In this document: piece by piece, positions 12,576-20,464 of the stretch
Position numbering within the stretch: the first letter of the stretch is position 1
Layout: every line of letters begins with the position of its first letter
IMG/VR virus record: IMGVR_UViG_3300042894_001843
Span: 1 to 33,865 of that record
Source: a virus
Reading direction: 5' to 3' (one strand)
DNA length: 33,865 nt
Position numbers and translations under genes: made by a program
Notes under the pieces: generated by a model
What the model was told of the DNA's origin: nothing
Seen by the model: only the letters and a program-made list of their open reading frames with translations
The model's database searches: none

Positions 12576-12859
12576 CCCCCGAGGCTAAAGTAAAGAAGAG
12601 GGTAGTCAATGTTCTTAAAGAAAACGGCGCTTACTATTTTTTCCCTGCTACTGGTGGCTATGGGCGTAGTGGGGTTCCTGATATTGTTGGTTGTTATCGG
12701 GGTGTGTTCTTTGGTATTGAGTGTAAAGCAGGCAGTAACAAGCCTACTGCACTACAAGAAGCCGAGATGCGCAAGATACGTGAAGCGAATGGAATAACAC
12801 TCGTTGTCAACGAGGACAACATTGACGACGTAAAGATTATGTTAAGGGATATATCATGA
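12572..12859 (+). CDS. VRR-NUC family nuclease
   Basis: A 95-residue protein that is a complete stand-alone VRR-NUC domain: an N-terminal helix with TPEAKVKKRV, the metal-binding GVPDIVG (34-40, D37), IECK (49-52, E50 and K52) and a glutamine helix (LQEAEMRKI, Q62). This is a PD-(D/E)XK-type fold whose phage members are thought to cut branched or flap DNA during replication and recombination. Start ATG overlaps the previous stop; GGAGG lies just upstream. It belongs functionally with the polymerase, Cas4-like nuclease and helicase genes downstream. Confidence 0.85.
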   Translation: MTPEAKVKKRVVNVLKENGAYYFFPATGGYGRSGVPDIVGCYRGVFFGIECKAGSNKPTALQEAEMRKIREANGITLVVNEDNIDDVKIMLRDIS

Positions 12860-13077
12860 ATAAAGAAGAAGCATACAAGATTGTGCAAGACGCGCTACAT
12901 CAATGCACCGTCAAAGAAGCGCAGCACTGCGCGGTTGTTGTAATAGTCAACGAAAAAACTAGCACAGTCAAAGTCTATGGGTTGAACATCGACGAGATGG
13001 AAGTGCCGTCGCTTTTACTAGAAGCCGCTCAACAAGTGGCTGAGGGTTTTGATACAGAAGGGAGAACGCTGCAATGA
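12856..13077 (+). CDS. Unknown small acidic protein, 73 aa
   Basis: Not recognised. A 73-residue acidic protein with an alpha-beta-alpha pattern: helix (EEAYKIVQDALHQC), strands (CAVVVIVNEK and STVKVYGLNI), helix (SLLLEAAQQVAEGF). It overlaps the VRR-NUC gene and the next gene by 4 nt each. Nothing points to a function beyond membership in the operon. Confidence 0.55.
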   Translation: MNKEEAYKIVQDALHQCTVKEAQHCAVVVIVNEKTSTVKVYGLNIDEMEVPSLLLEAAQQVAEGFDTEGRTLQ

Positions 13078-13292
13078 AAACACCATACAACAACGGTAAG
13101 GTAAGTATCGGCTCAACATGGTACTTAAATAAAATAATAAACCCGCCATACGTAGAGTATGACGACAACATGCTAGAACTACAAAGCTACTTGATTCAAG
13201 ACCCACGCGTGTTAAACAAAGAGTATTGGGCAAAGCGTATATACGTTGCTGTGCTCTTGTTCATTTGCACCATCATCTTAATGGCACACTAA
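13074..13292 (+). CDS. Small tail-anchored membrane protein, 72 aa
   Basis: A 72-residue protein with a soluble Tyr/Asn-rich N-terminal part and one C-terminal membrane segment (VAVLLFICTIILM, about 58-70) preceded by basic residues (WAKR), the layout of a tail anchor facing the cytoplasm. The start overlaps the previous stop (ATGA) with a GGGAGA ribosome site. It is the first of three small genes of which two are membrane proteins, lying before the glycosyltransferase. Role unknown. Confidence 0.55.
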   Translation: MKTPYNNGKVSIGSTWYLNKIINPPYVEYDDNMLELQSYLIQDPRVLNKEYWAKRIYVAVLLFICTIILMAH

Positions 13293-13294
13293 CC

Positions 13295-13456
13295 ATGTAC
13301 TTAATATACGACGAGGACAAAGAACTAATGCGCACAGTTGCTAGGCAAGAAGAAGCTAGGCAAATAGTTGAACAACGTGAGGGCTGGACATTCAAGTGTG
13401 TGCGCATGCCTGTAGCCAAGCCCGATTTATCTCAACTAGGGGAGGCACCATTTTGA
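13295..13456 (+). CDS. Unknown small protein, 53 aa
   Basis: Not recognised. A 53-residue protein beginning MYLIYDEDKELMRTVARQEE, with a strand, a long charged helix (ARQEEARQIVEQREGW) and a second strand (TFKCVRMPVA). The pattern suggests a compact alpha/beta mini-domain. The frame is open further upstream, but the ATG at 13295 sits 2 nt after the previous stop, as expected in this operon. The ribosome site is poor. It overlaps the next start by 4 nt (TTGA). Confidence 0.45.
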   Translation: MYLIYDEDKELMRTVARQEEARQIVEQREGWTFKCVRMPVAKPDLSQLGEAPF

Positions 13457-13632
13457 TTACGACCATAGTTAACTTACTAATACTTTTCGTGGCTACGTTT
13501 GCCATGGTAATTTTTATGCTTGTGTTTGGTTTCTTCGTGTTCATTATGATTGCCTGTACTTATATTGGGTGGAACGAGATCAAAGACAAATCAATTAGCA
13601 GTATTTGGAAACGAATTCAAAAGGAGCAGTAA
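13453..13632 (+). CDS. Membrane protein, 59 aa, TTG start
   Basis: A 59-residue protein with a strongly hydrophobic N-terminal two thirds (residues 5-38, including LLILFVATFAMVIFMLVFGF), enough for one long or two short membrane segments, then a polar amphipathic tail (GWNEIKDKSISSIWKRIQ). The start is TTG at 13453, chosen because GGGGAGG lies 7 nt upstream and TTGA overlaps the previous stop, the same coupling as in the neighbours; the next ATG would cut the membrane segment. An AAGGAG at its end serves the glycosyltransferase. Confidence 0.5.
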   Translation: MITTIVNLLILFVATFAMVIFMLVFGFFVFIMIACTYIGWNEIKDKSISSIWKRIQKEQ

Positions 13633-14409
13633 ATGTTAGAAAATGTAGAAGCAACAGAACCAAAGAAACCCGCCATATTATTTGTAGCTACACCAATGTA
13701 TGGTGGTATGTGTGTAGGTGGATACACCATGGGTATCTTGAACTGCACTCAAGTGTTTATGCAGAACAACGTCAAGATGTACTACTCGTATATGATGAAT
13801 GAGTCGTTGATTACCCGCGCGCGTAACGGATTAGCTTACGACTTCCTATCAACACCCGACGCAACCCACCTAATGTTTATTGATGCGGACATAAGCTTTA
13901 ACCCCGCCGACATCGTGCGCATGATTAACGCCGACAAAGACATCATCTGTGGTCTGTATCCCAAGAAAGAAATCAACTGGCAGTTAGTATCGGATGCGGT
14001 CAAGCGGGGTGTGGACTACAAAGACTTGCCAAACTACACAGGGTCGTTTGTAGTTAACCTAGTGGGCGGTGCAATGGAGACCACAGGCAACATCAATGAG
14101 CCGATGGAGATCGACAACGGCGGCACAGGATTTATGTTGATTAAACGGGGGGTATTTGAGGCACTCAAAGACAAGGTGCCAACCTATACCAACGACATGA
14201 TTCTTATTATTGACAAAAACCCACAGAAGAAAATCATCCATGAATATTTTGCAACTAGTATCGACGAGACATCCAACCGTTTGCTTTCTGAGGATTATCA
14301 CTTCTGCAAACTGGCTAGACAGAATGGCTTTAAGGTATATGCGGCGCCTTGGGCTCAACTAACCCATAGCGGTACGTACAACTTCAGCGGCACACTGCCA
14401 AGGGGGTGA
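13633..14409 (+). CDS. GT-A fold glycosyltransferase
   Basis: A 258-residue protein with a nucleotide-sugar transferase pattern: an N-terminal beta strand and loop (AILFVATPMYGG), LITRARNGLAYDFL (59-72), the metal-binding DxD in MFIDADISF (D84, D86), a long acceptor region, and SEDYHFCKLARQNG (about 226-239), which holds the usual catalytic-base position of family 2-like enzymes. Such enzymes move a sugar from a nucleotide donor to DNA, protein or glycan. It is followed after 18 codons of overlap-packed sequence by an FkbM methyltransferase, which often methylates sugars. No signal peptide or membrane segment. It has AAGGAG just upstream. The acceptor (virion glycan, host surface or modified base) cannot be read from sequence. 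Confidence 0.75.
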   Translation: MLENVEATEPKKPAILFVATPMYGGMCVGGYTMGILNCTQVFMQNNVKMYYSYMMNESLITRARNGLAYDFLSTPDATHLMFIDADISFNPADIVRMINADKDIICGLYPKKEINWQLVSDAVKRGVDYKDLPNYTGSFVVNLVGGAMETTGNINEPMEIDNGGTGFMLIKRGVFEALKDKVPTYTNDMILIIDKNPQKKIIHEYFATSIDETSNRLLSEDYHFCKLARQNGFKVYAAPWAQLTHSGTYNFSGTLPRG

Positions 14410-14410
14410 G

Positions 14411-14593
14411 ATGAAAAAAGTAACAAGAAAAGAATTAGTAGACAACGTACTTAGCCCTGCATTTAAAAACGAAAATTTTGAAGATGTGTTGGGAGAAATA
14501 ATTATTCGTTTACGTGCGGATTATCCAGAGGTTGCAAAAGGGCTTATGGATGCGGCTAAAGAAACACACAGAAAGCTAAAAGATGCTACCTAA
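14411..14593 (+). CDS. Unknown small helical protein, 60 aa
   Basis: Not recognised. A 60-residue helical protein (MKKVTRKELVDNVLSPAFKN, then LGEIIIRLRADYPEVAKGLM) with a Lys-rich end. It sits 1 nt after the glycosyltransferase and overlaps the methyltransferase by 11 nt, with AAGGGGGT upstream as ribosome site, so it is made with both. It may be a small adaptor of the two sugar enzymes, or unrelated. Confidence 0.55.
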   Translation: MKKVTRKELVDNVLSPAFKNENFEDVLGEIIIRLRADYPEVAKGLMDAAKETHRKLKDAT

Positions 14594-15299
14594 CTGCGAA
14601 CTACTTAAAGTCGACGGCACACAGTTTCTCATCTTTAAAGGGCAAGACCTGATCTCAAACTATTTGAGAAAAGACCTGTACGAGAACGACATACATCAGA
14701 TATGCCTCAAGCTTTTGGTTAATGACGAGGTGGGTACAGTGCTAGACATCGGCGCTAACCTTGGATCGTTTTGCCTACCGCTTGCTAGGAAAATATCAAA
14801 GCACACATATCACGCGTTTGAACCGCAACGTATTGTGTACTACCAACTTTGTGGCAACGCGTTCATAAATGGCTTGGACAATGTGCACTGCCATAACTTT
14901 GGGCTATCTAACAAGCGTGATCGCTTTGAGATTGAGATGCCTGACTATGCAAAGGAAACCAACATCGGGGCGTTTAGCATTGACGAAGATACACGTGCCA
15001 ACGACTACGAGTGTGCGACTGTGGGCAAAGTTGAACCCATGGTTGTATTCCCGCTAGACGACGGGCAACACAAGAACGTGCGCTTGATAAAAATTGACGT
15101 TGAGGGTCACGAACTTGAGGTTATCAAAGGTGCGGTAAAAACTCTCAAACAAAACAACTACCCACCGATTATCTTTGAGGCATGGACATGGAAGCCTTGG
15201 TATCAAGAGAAGCGCAAAGATTTGTTTGAATATCTGCAAGGTATGGGATACGAGATCAAAGCAATGGGTCAGAATAATTTAGCCGTAAGGAAAAAATGA
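14583..15299 (+). CDS. FkbM family SAM-dependent methyltransferase
   Basis: A 238-residue protein with a Rossmann-type methyltransferase core: VLDIGANLGSF (53-63) binds S-adenosylmethionine, HAFEPQ (77-82) ends in the acidic residue that contacts the ribose, and IKIDVEGHELEVIKGA (near 170) is the hallmark FkbM motif. FkbM enzymes methylate hydroxyl groups of sugars and polyketides. It is placed beside a glycosyltransferase, which suggests the pair makes a methylated sugar. It overlaps the polymerase gene by 4 nt. The start at 14583 overlaps the previous gene by 11 nt. Family call is good; substrate is unknown. Confidence 0.8.
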   Translation: MLPNCELLKVDGTQFLIFKGQDLISNYLRKDLYENDIHQICLKLLVNDEVGTVLDIGANLGSFCLPLARKISKHTYHAFEPQRIVYYQLCGNAFINGLDNVHCHNFGLSNKRDRFEIEMPDYAKETNIGAFSIDEDTRANDYECATVGKVEPMVVFPLDDGQHKNVRLIKIDVEGHELEVIKGAVKTLKQNNYPPIIFEAWTWKPWYQEKRKDLFEYLQGMGYEIKAMGQNNLAVRKK

Positions 15300-17272
15300 G
15301 CGCACCATTTGAACGCATGCTCGTGATTGATTTTGAAACACGTTGGGATAGTAAGTCCTACACGCTATCAAAGCTGACCACCGAGCAGTACGTACGCCAC
15401 TCGCAGTTCAAAGCGTTTGGTCTAGCGTATAAAGATTTGGCAGATGAAGAGCCTCCTGTATGGGTGTCGCACGATGACATTCCTGCATGGGTCGAGTCGA
15501 TTGATTGGGATACTACGGCAGTGGTGGCACACAACGCACAGTTCGACGTAGCTATTCTCTCTTGGGTGTATGGCGCTAAGCCATGCTTTGTCTTTGACAC
15601 GCTGTCTATGGCTCGTGCGCTGTTTGGTGTAGAAGGCGGCAACAGTTTGGCTAAGCTTGCTGAGCGGTATAAGCTACCGCCCAAGGGCGAGGCAATCAAC
15701 AGTAGCAACGGCTTGGCGGATTTGTCGTATGAAGTAGAGCAAGAACTTGCAGAGTATTGCAAGCACGACGTAACGCTTTGCCAACAGATATTGGAGAAGT
15801 TAGCCATGGAAGTAGAGGGCGGCTACCCAGTTAAAGAGTTAAAGCTCATTGACATGACGCTCAAAATGTTTATTAACCCTGTGCTTGAACTTGATAAGGA
15901 GATGCTAAGTGAGGCTATCGAGGAAGAGAAAGAAAAGCGTGAAGCTTTGCTTGAAAAAATTGGGGTGGAAGAGAAAGCGCTTGCAAGCAACGACCAGTTT
16001 GCAGATGTATTGCTTGGGCTTGGAGTTACGCCACCGAAGAAAGTTAGCAAGACGACAGGTAAAGAAGCGTATGCGTTTGCCAAGAACGACGCTCTATTCC
16101 AAGCGTTACTCAACTCCGATAATGAAGATGTATCGCTCATCTGTGAGGCGCGTCTTAAAGTTAAAAGCACGCTTGAGCGCACAAGAGCGCAACGCTTTGT
16201 GGACATTGCGGGACGAGGTACGCTCCCTGTTCCGCTCCATTACTACGGCGCTCACACCGGTCGTTGGTCTGCGTCCAAGGGTTCGGGGCTTAATCTACAG
16301 AACCTCAAGCGGGGGTCTTTCTTACGCAAAAGTATCTGTGCGCCGGAGGGTTACACCCTCGTTGTATGCGACCTTTCGCAAATTGAACCAAGGGTTCTTG
16401 CGTACCTCGCGGACTACCAACCCCTACTGGAAATCTTTGCATCGGGACAAGACGCATATGCGGCGTTTGGTGCGCAGATGTTCGGTATCCCTGGACTTAA
16501 CAAGAAAGACCACGCAGACCTCAGACAGTCAGCCAAGTCCGCTCTACTCGGATGTGGGTATGGCATGGGTTGGGCTTCATTCTCTGCACAGTTACTTACA
16601 GGCTTTCTAGGCGCACCACCCACACGCTACGACAAAGCGTTTGCCAAGCAGTTGGGGGTAACTTCACAAGACATCGCTGACTTCCTTGGTTGGGAGAAAA
16701 ACCTTGAGATGATGGCGGGTATACCACGCACTTGCACAGATGATGAGTTGTTGGTGCACTGCGTGTCTGCTAAAAAGATTATCGACATCTACCGAAGCAG
16801 AGCAAGAGAAGTTGTTAGCTTTTGGGATTTGTGTGGTGGGCTAATTAAGCACAGCTTAGCTGACGGAAAAGAATACACGCACAAGTGCTTGACATTTTCT
16901 AAAGAAAGCATAAGATTACCAAGTGGGTTGTCTTTACGATACCCTGACTTAACTGGTTCGGCTGATGAAAAAGGTCGTGTTCAGTGGCATTATGGCGTCG
17001 ATAAAAAGAAGCTATACGGCGGTAAGGTAGTAGAAAACGTGGTGCAAGCAGTTGCACGTTGCGTCATGACAGACGGCATGCTCAGGATACAAAAGAGGTA
17101 TTCCTGCGTATTAACCGTTCACGATGAGGTTGTAGTGTTAGTTCCCGAGGACGAAGCCAAAGAAGCAGAGGCTTGGGTTTTAGAGCAGATGGTGGCAGAC
17201 CCACCATATATGAAAGGAATCCCGCTTGATGCGGAAACAGGCTGTAACAAACGATATGGAGAAGCAAAATGA
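15296..17272 (+). CDS. polA-like: Family A DNA polymerase with 3'-5' exonuclease
   Basis: A 658-residue replicative polymerase. The proofreading domain has Exo I (D12-F-E14), Exo II (AHNAQFD, D84) and Exo III (YCKHD, Y154 and D158). The polymerase domain has motif A DLSQIEPR (D359), motif B RQSAKSALLGCGYG (from R410, with K414 and Y422) and motif C VHDE (H609-D610-E611), all intact. Two features are unusual: Pro replaces the common Leu in motif A (SQIEPR against SQIELR), and the residue equivalent to E. coli Phe762 is Leu (L418). Leu at that site has been linked to slower or more accurate synthesis and to temperate or slow life styles. There is no 5' nuclease domain. It overlaps the genes before and after by 4 nt. 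Confidence 0.95.
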   Translation: MSAPFERMLVIDFETRWDSKSYTLSKLTTEQYVRHSQFKAFGLAYKDLADEEPPVWVSHDDIPAWVESIDWDTTAVVAHNAQFDVAILSWVYGAKPCFVFDTLSMARALFGVEGGNSLAKLAERYKLPPKGEAINSSNGLADLSYEVEQELAEYCKHDVTLCQQILEKLAMEVEGGYPVKELKLIDMTLKMFINPVLELDKEMLSEAIEEEKEKREALLEKIGVEEKALASNDQFADVLLGLGVTPPKKVSKTTGKEAYAFAKNDALFQALLNSDNEDVSLICEARLKVKSTLERTRAQRFVDIAGRGTLPVPLHYYGAHTGRWSASKGSGLNLQNLKRGSFLRKSICAPEGYTLVVCDLSQIEPRVLAYLADYQPLLEIFASGQDAYAAFGAQMFGIPGLNKKDHADLRQSAKSALLGCGYGMGWASFSAQLLTGFLGAPPTRYDKAFAKQLGVTSQDIADFLGWEKNLEMMAGIPRTCTDDELLVHCVSAKKIIDIYRSRAREVVSFWDLCGGLIKHSLADGKEYTHKCLTFSKESIRLPSGLSLRYPDLTGSADEKGRVQWHYGVDKKKLYGGKVVENVVQAVARCVMTDGMLRIQKRYSCVLTVHDEVVVLVPEDEAKEAEAWVLEQMVADPPYMKGIPLDAETGCNKRYGEAK

Positions 17273-17574
17273 TGCCAATACCCAAAGAAGTAACGGTCGG
17301 TAAGACCAAAATCAAGATCAATCAACCAACGTCGCTTATGGTACGCGGTAAACCATGCAGAGGTTGTTTTTGTCGCTCAGACAACAGCATTGATGTAGCA
17401 AGAAAAGATATACAAGGCAACTTCTTCAGTAGAGAAGAGCGCAGAGAAACGTTTTGGCATGAGATTACTCACGCCATACTGCACGACATGAAGAACAAAC
17501 TAAGCTACGACGAGAAGTTTGTAACCGCCTTCTCTCAGCGTTTAGACCAAATCGTCAAGACTGCGAGGTTCTGA
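17269..17574 (+). CDS. Small HExxH metallopeptidase-like protein, 101 aa
   Basis: A 101-residue protein with WHEITHAILHDM (HExxH, about residues 65-69) and a following acidic residue region, resembling the minimal zincin domain of ImmA/IrrE or SprT-like proteins. A Cys-rich turn (CRGCFC, about 30-35) lies before it. Small proteins of this kind are common in phage replication operons; they may cut a repressor or a host protein, but the target is unknown. It begins in an ATGATG that overlaps the polymerase stop and ends on the start of the Cas4-like gene. It is the second HExxH protein of the window. Confidence 0.65.
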   Translation: MMPIPKEVTVGKTKIKINQPTSLMVRGKPCRGCFCRSDNSIDVARKDIQGNFFSREERRETFWHEITHAILHDMKNKLSYDEKFVTAFSQRLDQIVKTARF

Positions 17575-18236
17575 TGAAAATTAAATGGTCGCACTCAGGG
17601 CTTAAAGACTTCGAGGGTTGTGCAAGACGTTACCACGAAGTTAAGGTTCTTAAGAACTACCCGTTCACAGACACTACGCACACTATCTACGGCAAGCAAG
17701 TGCATGAAGCGGCTGAACTATACGTACGTGATAGCGTACCATTACCCCCTGAGTTTGACTATATGCAACCCACCCTAGACGCACTGCTTAAGAAGACAGG
17801 GCGCAAACTGACCGAGCACGAGATGGGGCTTAAGGAGGATTTGTCGCCTTGCAGTTTTAACGATGCAGGTGTGTGGGTGCGTGGCATAGCTGACTTGCTA
17901 ATCATTGACGACGATGGGCTCAAAGCTAGAGTGGTGGACTACAAGACAGGCAACGACAAATACCCTGACCGCGACCAGTTAACCCTGATGTCTTTGATGG
18001 TGTTTGCCCACTTCCCCCACATCCGTCAAGTGAACTCGGCTCTGCTATTCGTTGTAAAGAACTCGATGGTCACACAAGTGATGACCGTAGAAGAGAAAGA
18101 CGAGCATTGGTGGCGCTATCGGGAGAGGGTAGCCAAGCTTGCTGCTTCGTACGACAATAATGTTTGGAACCCTACGCAAACGCCTTTATGCGGTTGGTGT
18201 CCTGTCAAGACATGTGAATTTAACCCCAAGCACTAG
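17574..18236 (+). CDS. Cas4-like PD-(D/E)XK exonuclease with Fe-S cysteines
   Basis: A 220-residue RecB/Cas4-type nuclease. Metal ligands are in GIADLLII (D107) and VVDYKTG (D122, K124), followed by the glutamine of DRDQL (Q135). Four cysteines, C16 at the N-terminus and C206, C209 and C214 at the C-terminus (CGWC, then C), match the arrangement that holds a [4Fe-4S] cluster in Cas4 and AddB nucleases. Phage members probably resect DNA ends for recombination and replication. It is placed among the polymerase, HNH and SNF2 helicase genes, which supports this. There is no CRISPR array or other Cas gene in the window, so a spacer-acquisition role is not suggested. Confidence 0.85.
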   Translation: MKIKWSHSGLKDFEGCARRYHEVKVLKNYPFTDTTHTIYGKQVHEAAELYVRDSVPLPPEFDYMQPTLDALLKKTGRKLTEHEMGLKEDLSPCSFNDAGVWVRGIADLLIIDDDGLKARVVDYKTGNDKYPDRDQLTLMSLMVFAHFPHIRQVNSALLFVVKNSMVTQVMTVEEKDEHWWRYRERVAKLAASYDNNVWNPTQTPLCGWCPVKTCEFNPKH

Positions 18237-18245
18237 GAGAACAAA

Positions 18246-18503
18246 ATGGCAACAAAACGCAACTACGCACAAGAATACGCAAACTACGACGGCACCGAAA
18301 AGGTAAAGAAGAAGCGCGCGCAACGCAACAAAGCAAGACGTATGCTTGAGCGTGAAGGTGTGGTACACAAAGGCGACGGCAAAGACGTTGACCATAAGAA
18401 ACCGCTAAGCAAGGGTGGCACAACAGTTCGCTCTAATTTAAAAGCCGTACCCGCATCAGCAAACCGCTCATACAAGCGCACGTCAAAGGGGGCAATCAAA
18501 TAA
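18246..18503 (+). CDS. HNH endonuclease-like protein, 85 aa
   Basis: A strongly basic 85-residue protein whose C-terminal half is an HNH core: DVDHKKPLSKGGTT (48-61, D49-H50), then VRSNLKAVPASANRS (N64, N73). The final His of the classic motif is replaced by Asn (HNN variant), which is common in phage HNH proteins. The N-terminal Lys/Arg-rich helix should bind DNA. The CxxC pairs of many HNH proteins are absent. It may act as a nicking enzyme in replication or packaging. GGAG lies 8 nt before the ATG and its stop overlaps the next start. Confidence 0.75.
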   Translation: MATKRNYAQEYANYDGTEKVKKKRAQRNKARRMLEREGVVHKGDGKDVDHKKPLSKGGTTVRSNLKAVPASANRSYKRTSKGAIK

Positions 18504-18886
18504 TGGGCATATCAGACGAAGACTATGCAAAGGCTCTTAATGAACACTACCAACAACAAGCACAAGCAATAATAAGGGAACAAGAGAAACAACGAATGAT
18601 GGGGGCACACACAACCACAGGAGCACTGCATTACCCAGCACAACAAGCAACCATAGGTATTAAACCGTTGCGAGAACAAGACCTAAAGCATGACGCTATG
18701 CAAGCGCCGTTAAGTTCGTTGGCTGATATGTGGACAATGCGTTGGGATAACCAGTGGGTCAACGAAACTGAGTTTATGGACGATGACTTTTGGAGGCTTG
18801 CATTAATTCGCTTGCTTGGCGCTAACAAATTAGAAAAACATAACTTAGTAAACCAGTATCACGCGGTTTACAGAATCATCACTTAA
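18503..18886 (+). CDS. Unknown protein, 127 aa
   Basis: Not recognised. A 127-residue protein with a Gln-rich N-terminal helix (NEHYQQQAQAIIREQEKQRM), a loop, and a Trp-rich segment (DMWTMRWDNQWVNETEFMDD, about 76-95) followed by a helix. It overlaps the HNH stop (TAATG) and ends 1 nt before the helicase gene, so it may be a cofactor of the helicase. No motif supports a specific role. Confidence 0.55.
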   Translation: MGISDEDYAKALNEHYQQQAQAIIREQEKQRMMGAHTTTGALHYPAQQATIGIKPLREQDLKHDAMQAPLSSLADMWTMRWDNQWVNETEFMDDDFWRLALIRLLGANKLEKHNLVNQYHAVYRIIT

Positions 18887-18887
18887 C

Positions 18888-20447
18888 ATGCAGATCATAG
18901 AAAACAAAGCGTTGTTATTTAAGACACGCAATCCTGAGAAATACAGCATCATCCCCCGCCACAAGATTGTTAGCGAGAGCAACGGCACATACGAAGTAGC
19001 GGTGCACTGGGGGTTAGATGAAGTGCGCGTGCTTCGCAACCTAGGTGTGAAGAACCCCCCATCGCCCATCACCGCCAAGTACAACTGGCCCGGACGCTTC
19101 AAACCATTTGTTCACCAAGTCGATACATCATCGTTCTTGACAATGAATCGCAGAGCGTTTGTGTTTAACGACCCCGGAACTGGCAAAACGTTCTCAGCAT
19201 TATGGGCGGCTGACTATCTGATGAATCTTGGGCAGGTGCGTAGGTGTTTGATTCTATGCCCCCTGTCTATCATGCACGACGCATGGATTAGCAGTATAGG
19301 CAAGAGCGTCATTCATCGCTCAGTTATCGCGGCTCATCACGTCCAAGCAACACGTCGTATAGAAATGGTGCAAGGTGACTACGAGTTTGTGGTGGTTAAC
19401 TACGATGGATTGAACCTAATTGCAGAAGAGATTATTAACGATGGTCGCTTTGATTTAGTTATCGTGGACGAAGCAAACGCATACAAGAACGTAAGCACCA
19501 AACGTTGGAAGTCGCTCAACAAGATATTAAAGCCTGACACCATGCTTTGGATGATGACTGGCACTCCTGCATCACAGTCGCCTGTCGATGCTTACGGCTT
19601 GGCTAAGTTAGTGAATCCTAACGGCGTACCCAAGTTTGCTACTGCATGGCAAGATAAAGTCATGGCTAAAGTCAGCAAGTTCAAGTGGCTACCCAAACCC
19701 AATGCGCAACAAGAAGTGTACAACGCGTTGCAACCCGCAATTCGATACACCAAAGAGGAATGTACCGACCTACCGCCTGTGCTTACCGAGACCCGCGAAA
19801 TACCTTTGACTGCACAACAAGTTAAGTATTACCGCTTGCTCAAAGACAAGATGGTGCTACAAGCCGCAGGCGAAACAATCACAGCAGTAAACGCCGCGGC
19901 GGGTGTATCAAAGCTACTTCAAATCTCTGCGGGAGCGGCTTACACAGATGAGAAAGAGGTAGTTGAGTTTGACTGCGCGCCTAGGCTGAACGTGCTACTT
20001 GAAGTTCTTGAAGAGACTAGCCGTAAGGTTATTATCTTTGCACCGTTTAGGCACAGCATTGAAACGATTTCTACTTTCTTGCAAAGACACAACGTAGATT
20101 GTGAAGTGGTGCATGGCGACGTTGGGGTCAACAAGCGCACAGATATTTTCAAGCGCTTCCAAACTACTGATAAGCCACGCGTTTTAGTAATTCAACCGCA
20201 AGCGGCATCACATGGTGTAACATTAACTGCGGCTGATACTGTAATATTCTACGGACCAGTTATGTCTGTAGAGACGTACTTGCAGTGTATTGCACGAGCA
20301 GATCGTATTGGGCAAACCAGCACAAACGTAACGGTGATACACTTACAAGGTAGTGAAATAGAAAAACGAATGTTTGCACAACTTGAGAAGCGTGTCGAAG
20401 GACATGACCTCTTGTTGAGTCTGTATAGGGAAGAAATTAGTTCTTAG
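18888..20447 (+). CDS. SNF2-type DNA helicase/ATPase
   Basis: A 519-residue superfamily 2 helicase. Walker A is DPGTGKT (95-101), the Walker B box is VDEAN (193-197), motif III is MMTGTPASQSP, and the C-terminal domain has IIFAPFRHSIETI, QPQAASHGVTLT and the QCIARADRIGQT motif VI of SNF2 proteins. These proteins move along duplex DNA; phage versions are thought to remodel forks or displace bound proteins. In the second motif DEAN replaces the usual DEAH. Length matches compact phage SNF2 proteins without added domains. It is the last gene before the promoter at 20465. Confidence 0.9.
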   Translation: MQIIENKALLFKTRNPEKYSIIPRHKIVSESNGTYEVAVHWGLDEVRVLRNLGVKNPPSPITAKYNWPGRFKPFVHQVDTSSFLTMNRRAFVFNDPGTGKTFSALWAADYLMNLGQVRRCLILCPLSIMHDAWISSIGKSVIHRSVIAAHHVQATRRIEMVQGDYEFVVVNYDGLNLIAEEIINDGRFDLVIVDEANAYKNVSTKRWKSLNKILKPDTMLWMMTGTPASQSPVDAYGLAKLVNPNGVPKFATAWQDKVMAKVSKFKWLPKPNAQQEVYNALQPAIRYTKEECTDLPPVLTETREIPLTAQQVKYYRLLKDKMVLQAAGETITAVNAAAGVSKLLQISAGAAYTDEKEVVEFDCAPRLNVLLEVLEETSRKVIIFAPFRHSIETISTFLQRHNVDCEVVHGDVGVNKRTDIFKRFQTTDKPRVLVIQPQAASHGVTLTAADTVIFYGPVMSVETYLQCIARADRIGQTSTNVTVIHLQGSEIEKRMFAQLEKRVEGHDLLLSLYREEISS

Positions 20448-20464
20448 TGAAAACCCTATTTCAG

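Noticed and set aside
15358-16206. Two minus-strand frames of 149 and 127 codons.
   Set aside because: Antisense to the polymerase gene, Ser-rich, and without ribosome sites.
17574-18236. Cas4-like nuclease as part of a CRISPR system.
   Set aside because: No repeat array and no other Cas gene in the window; phage Cas4-like nucleases commonly occur alone.
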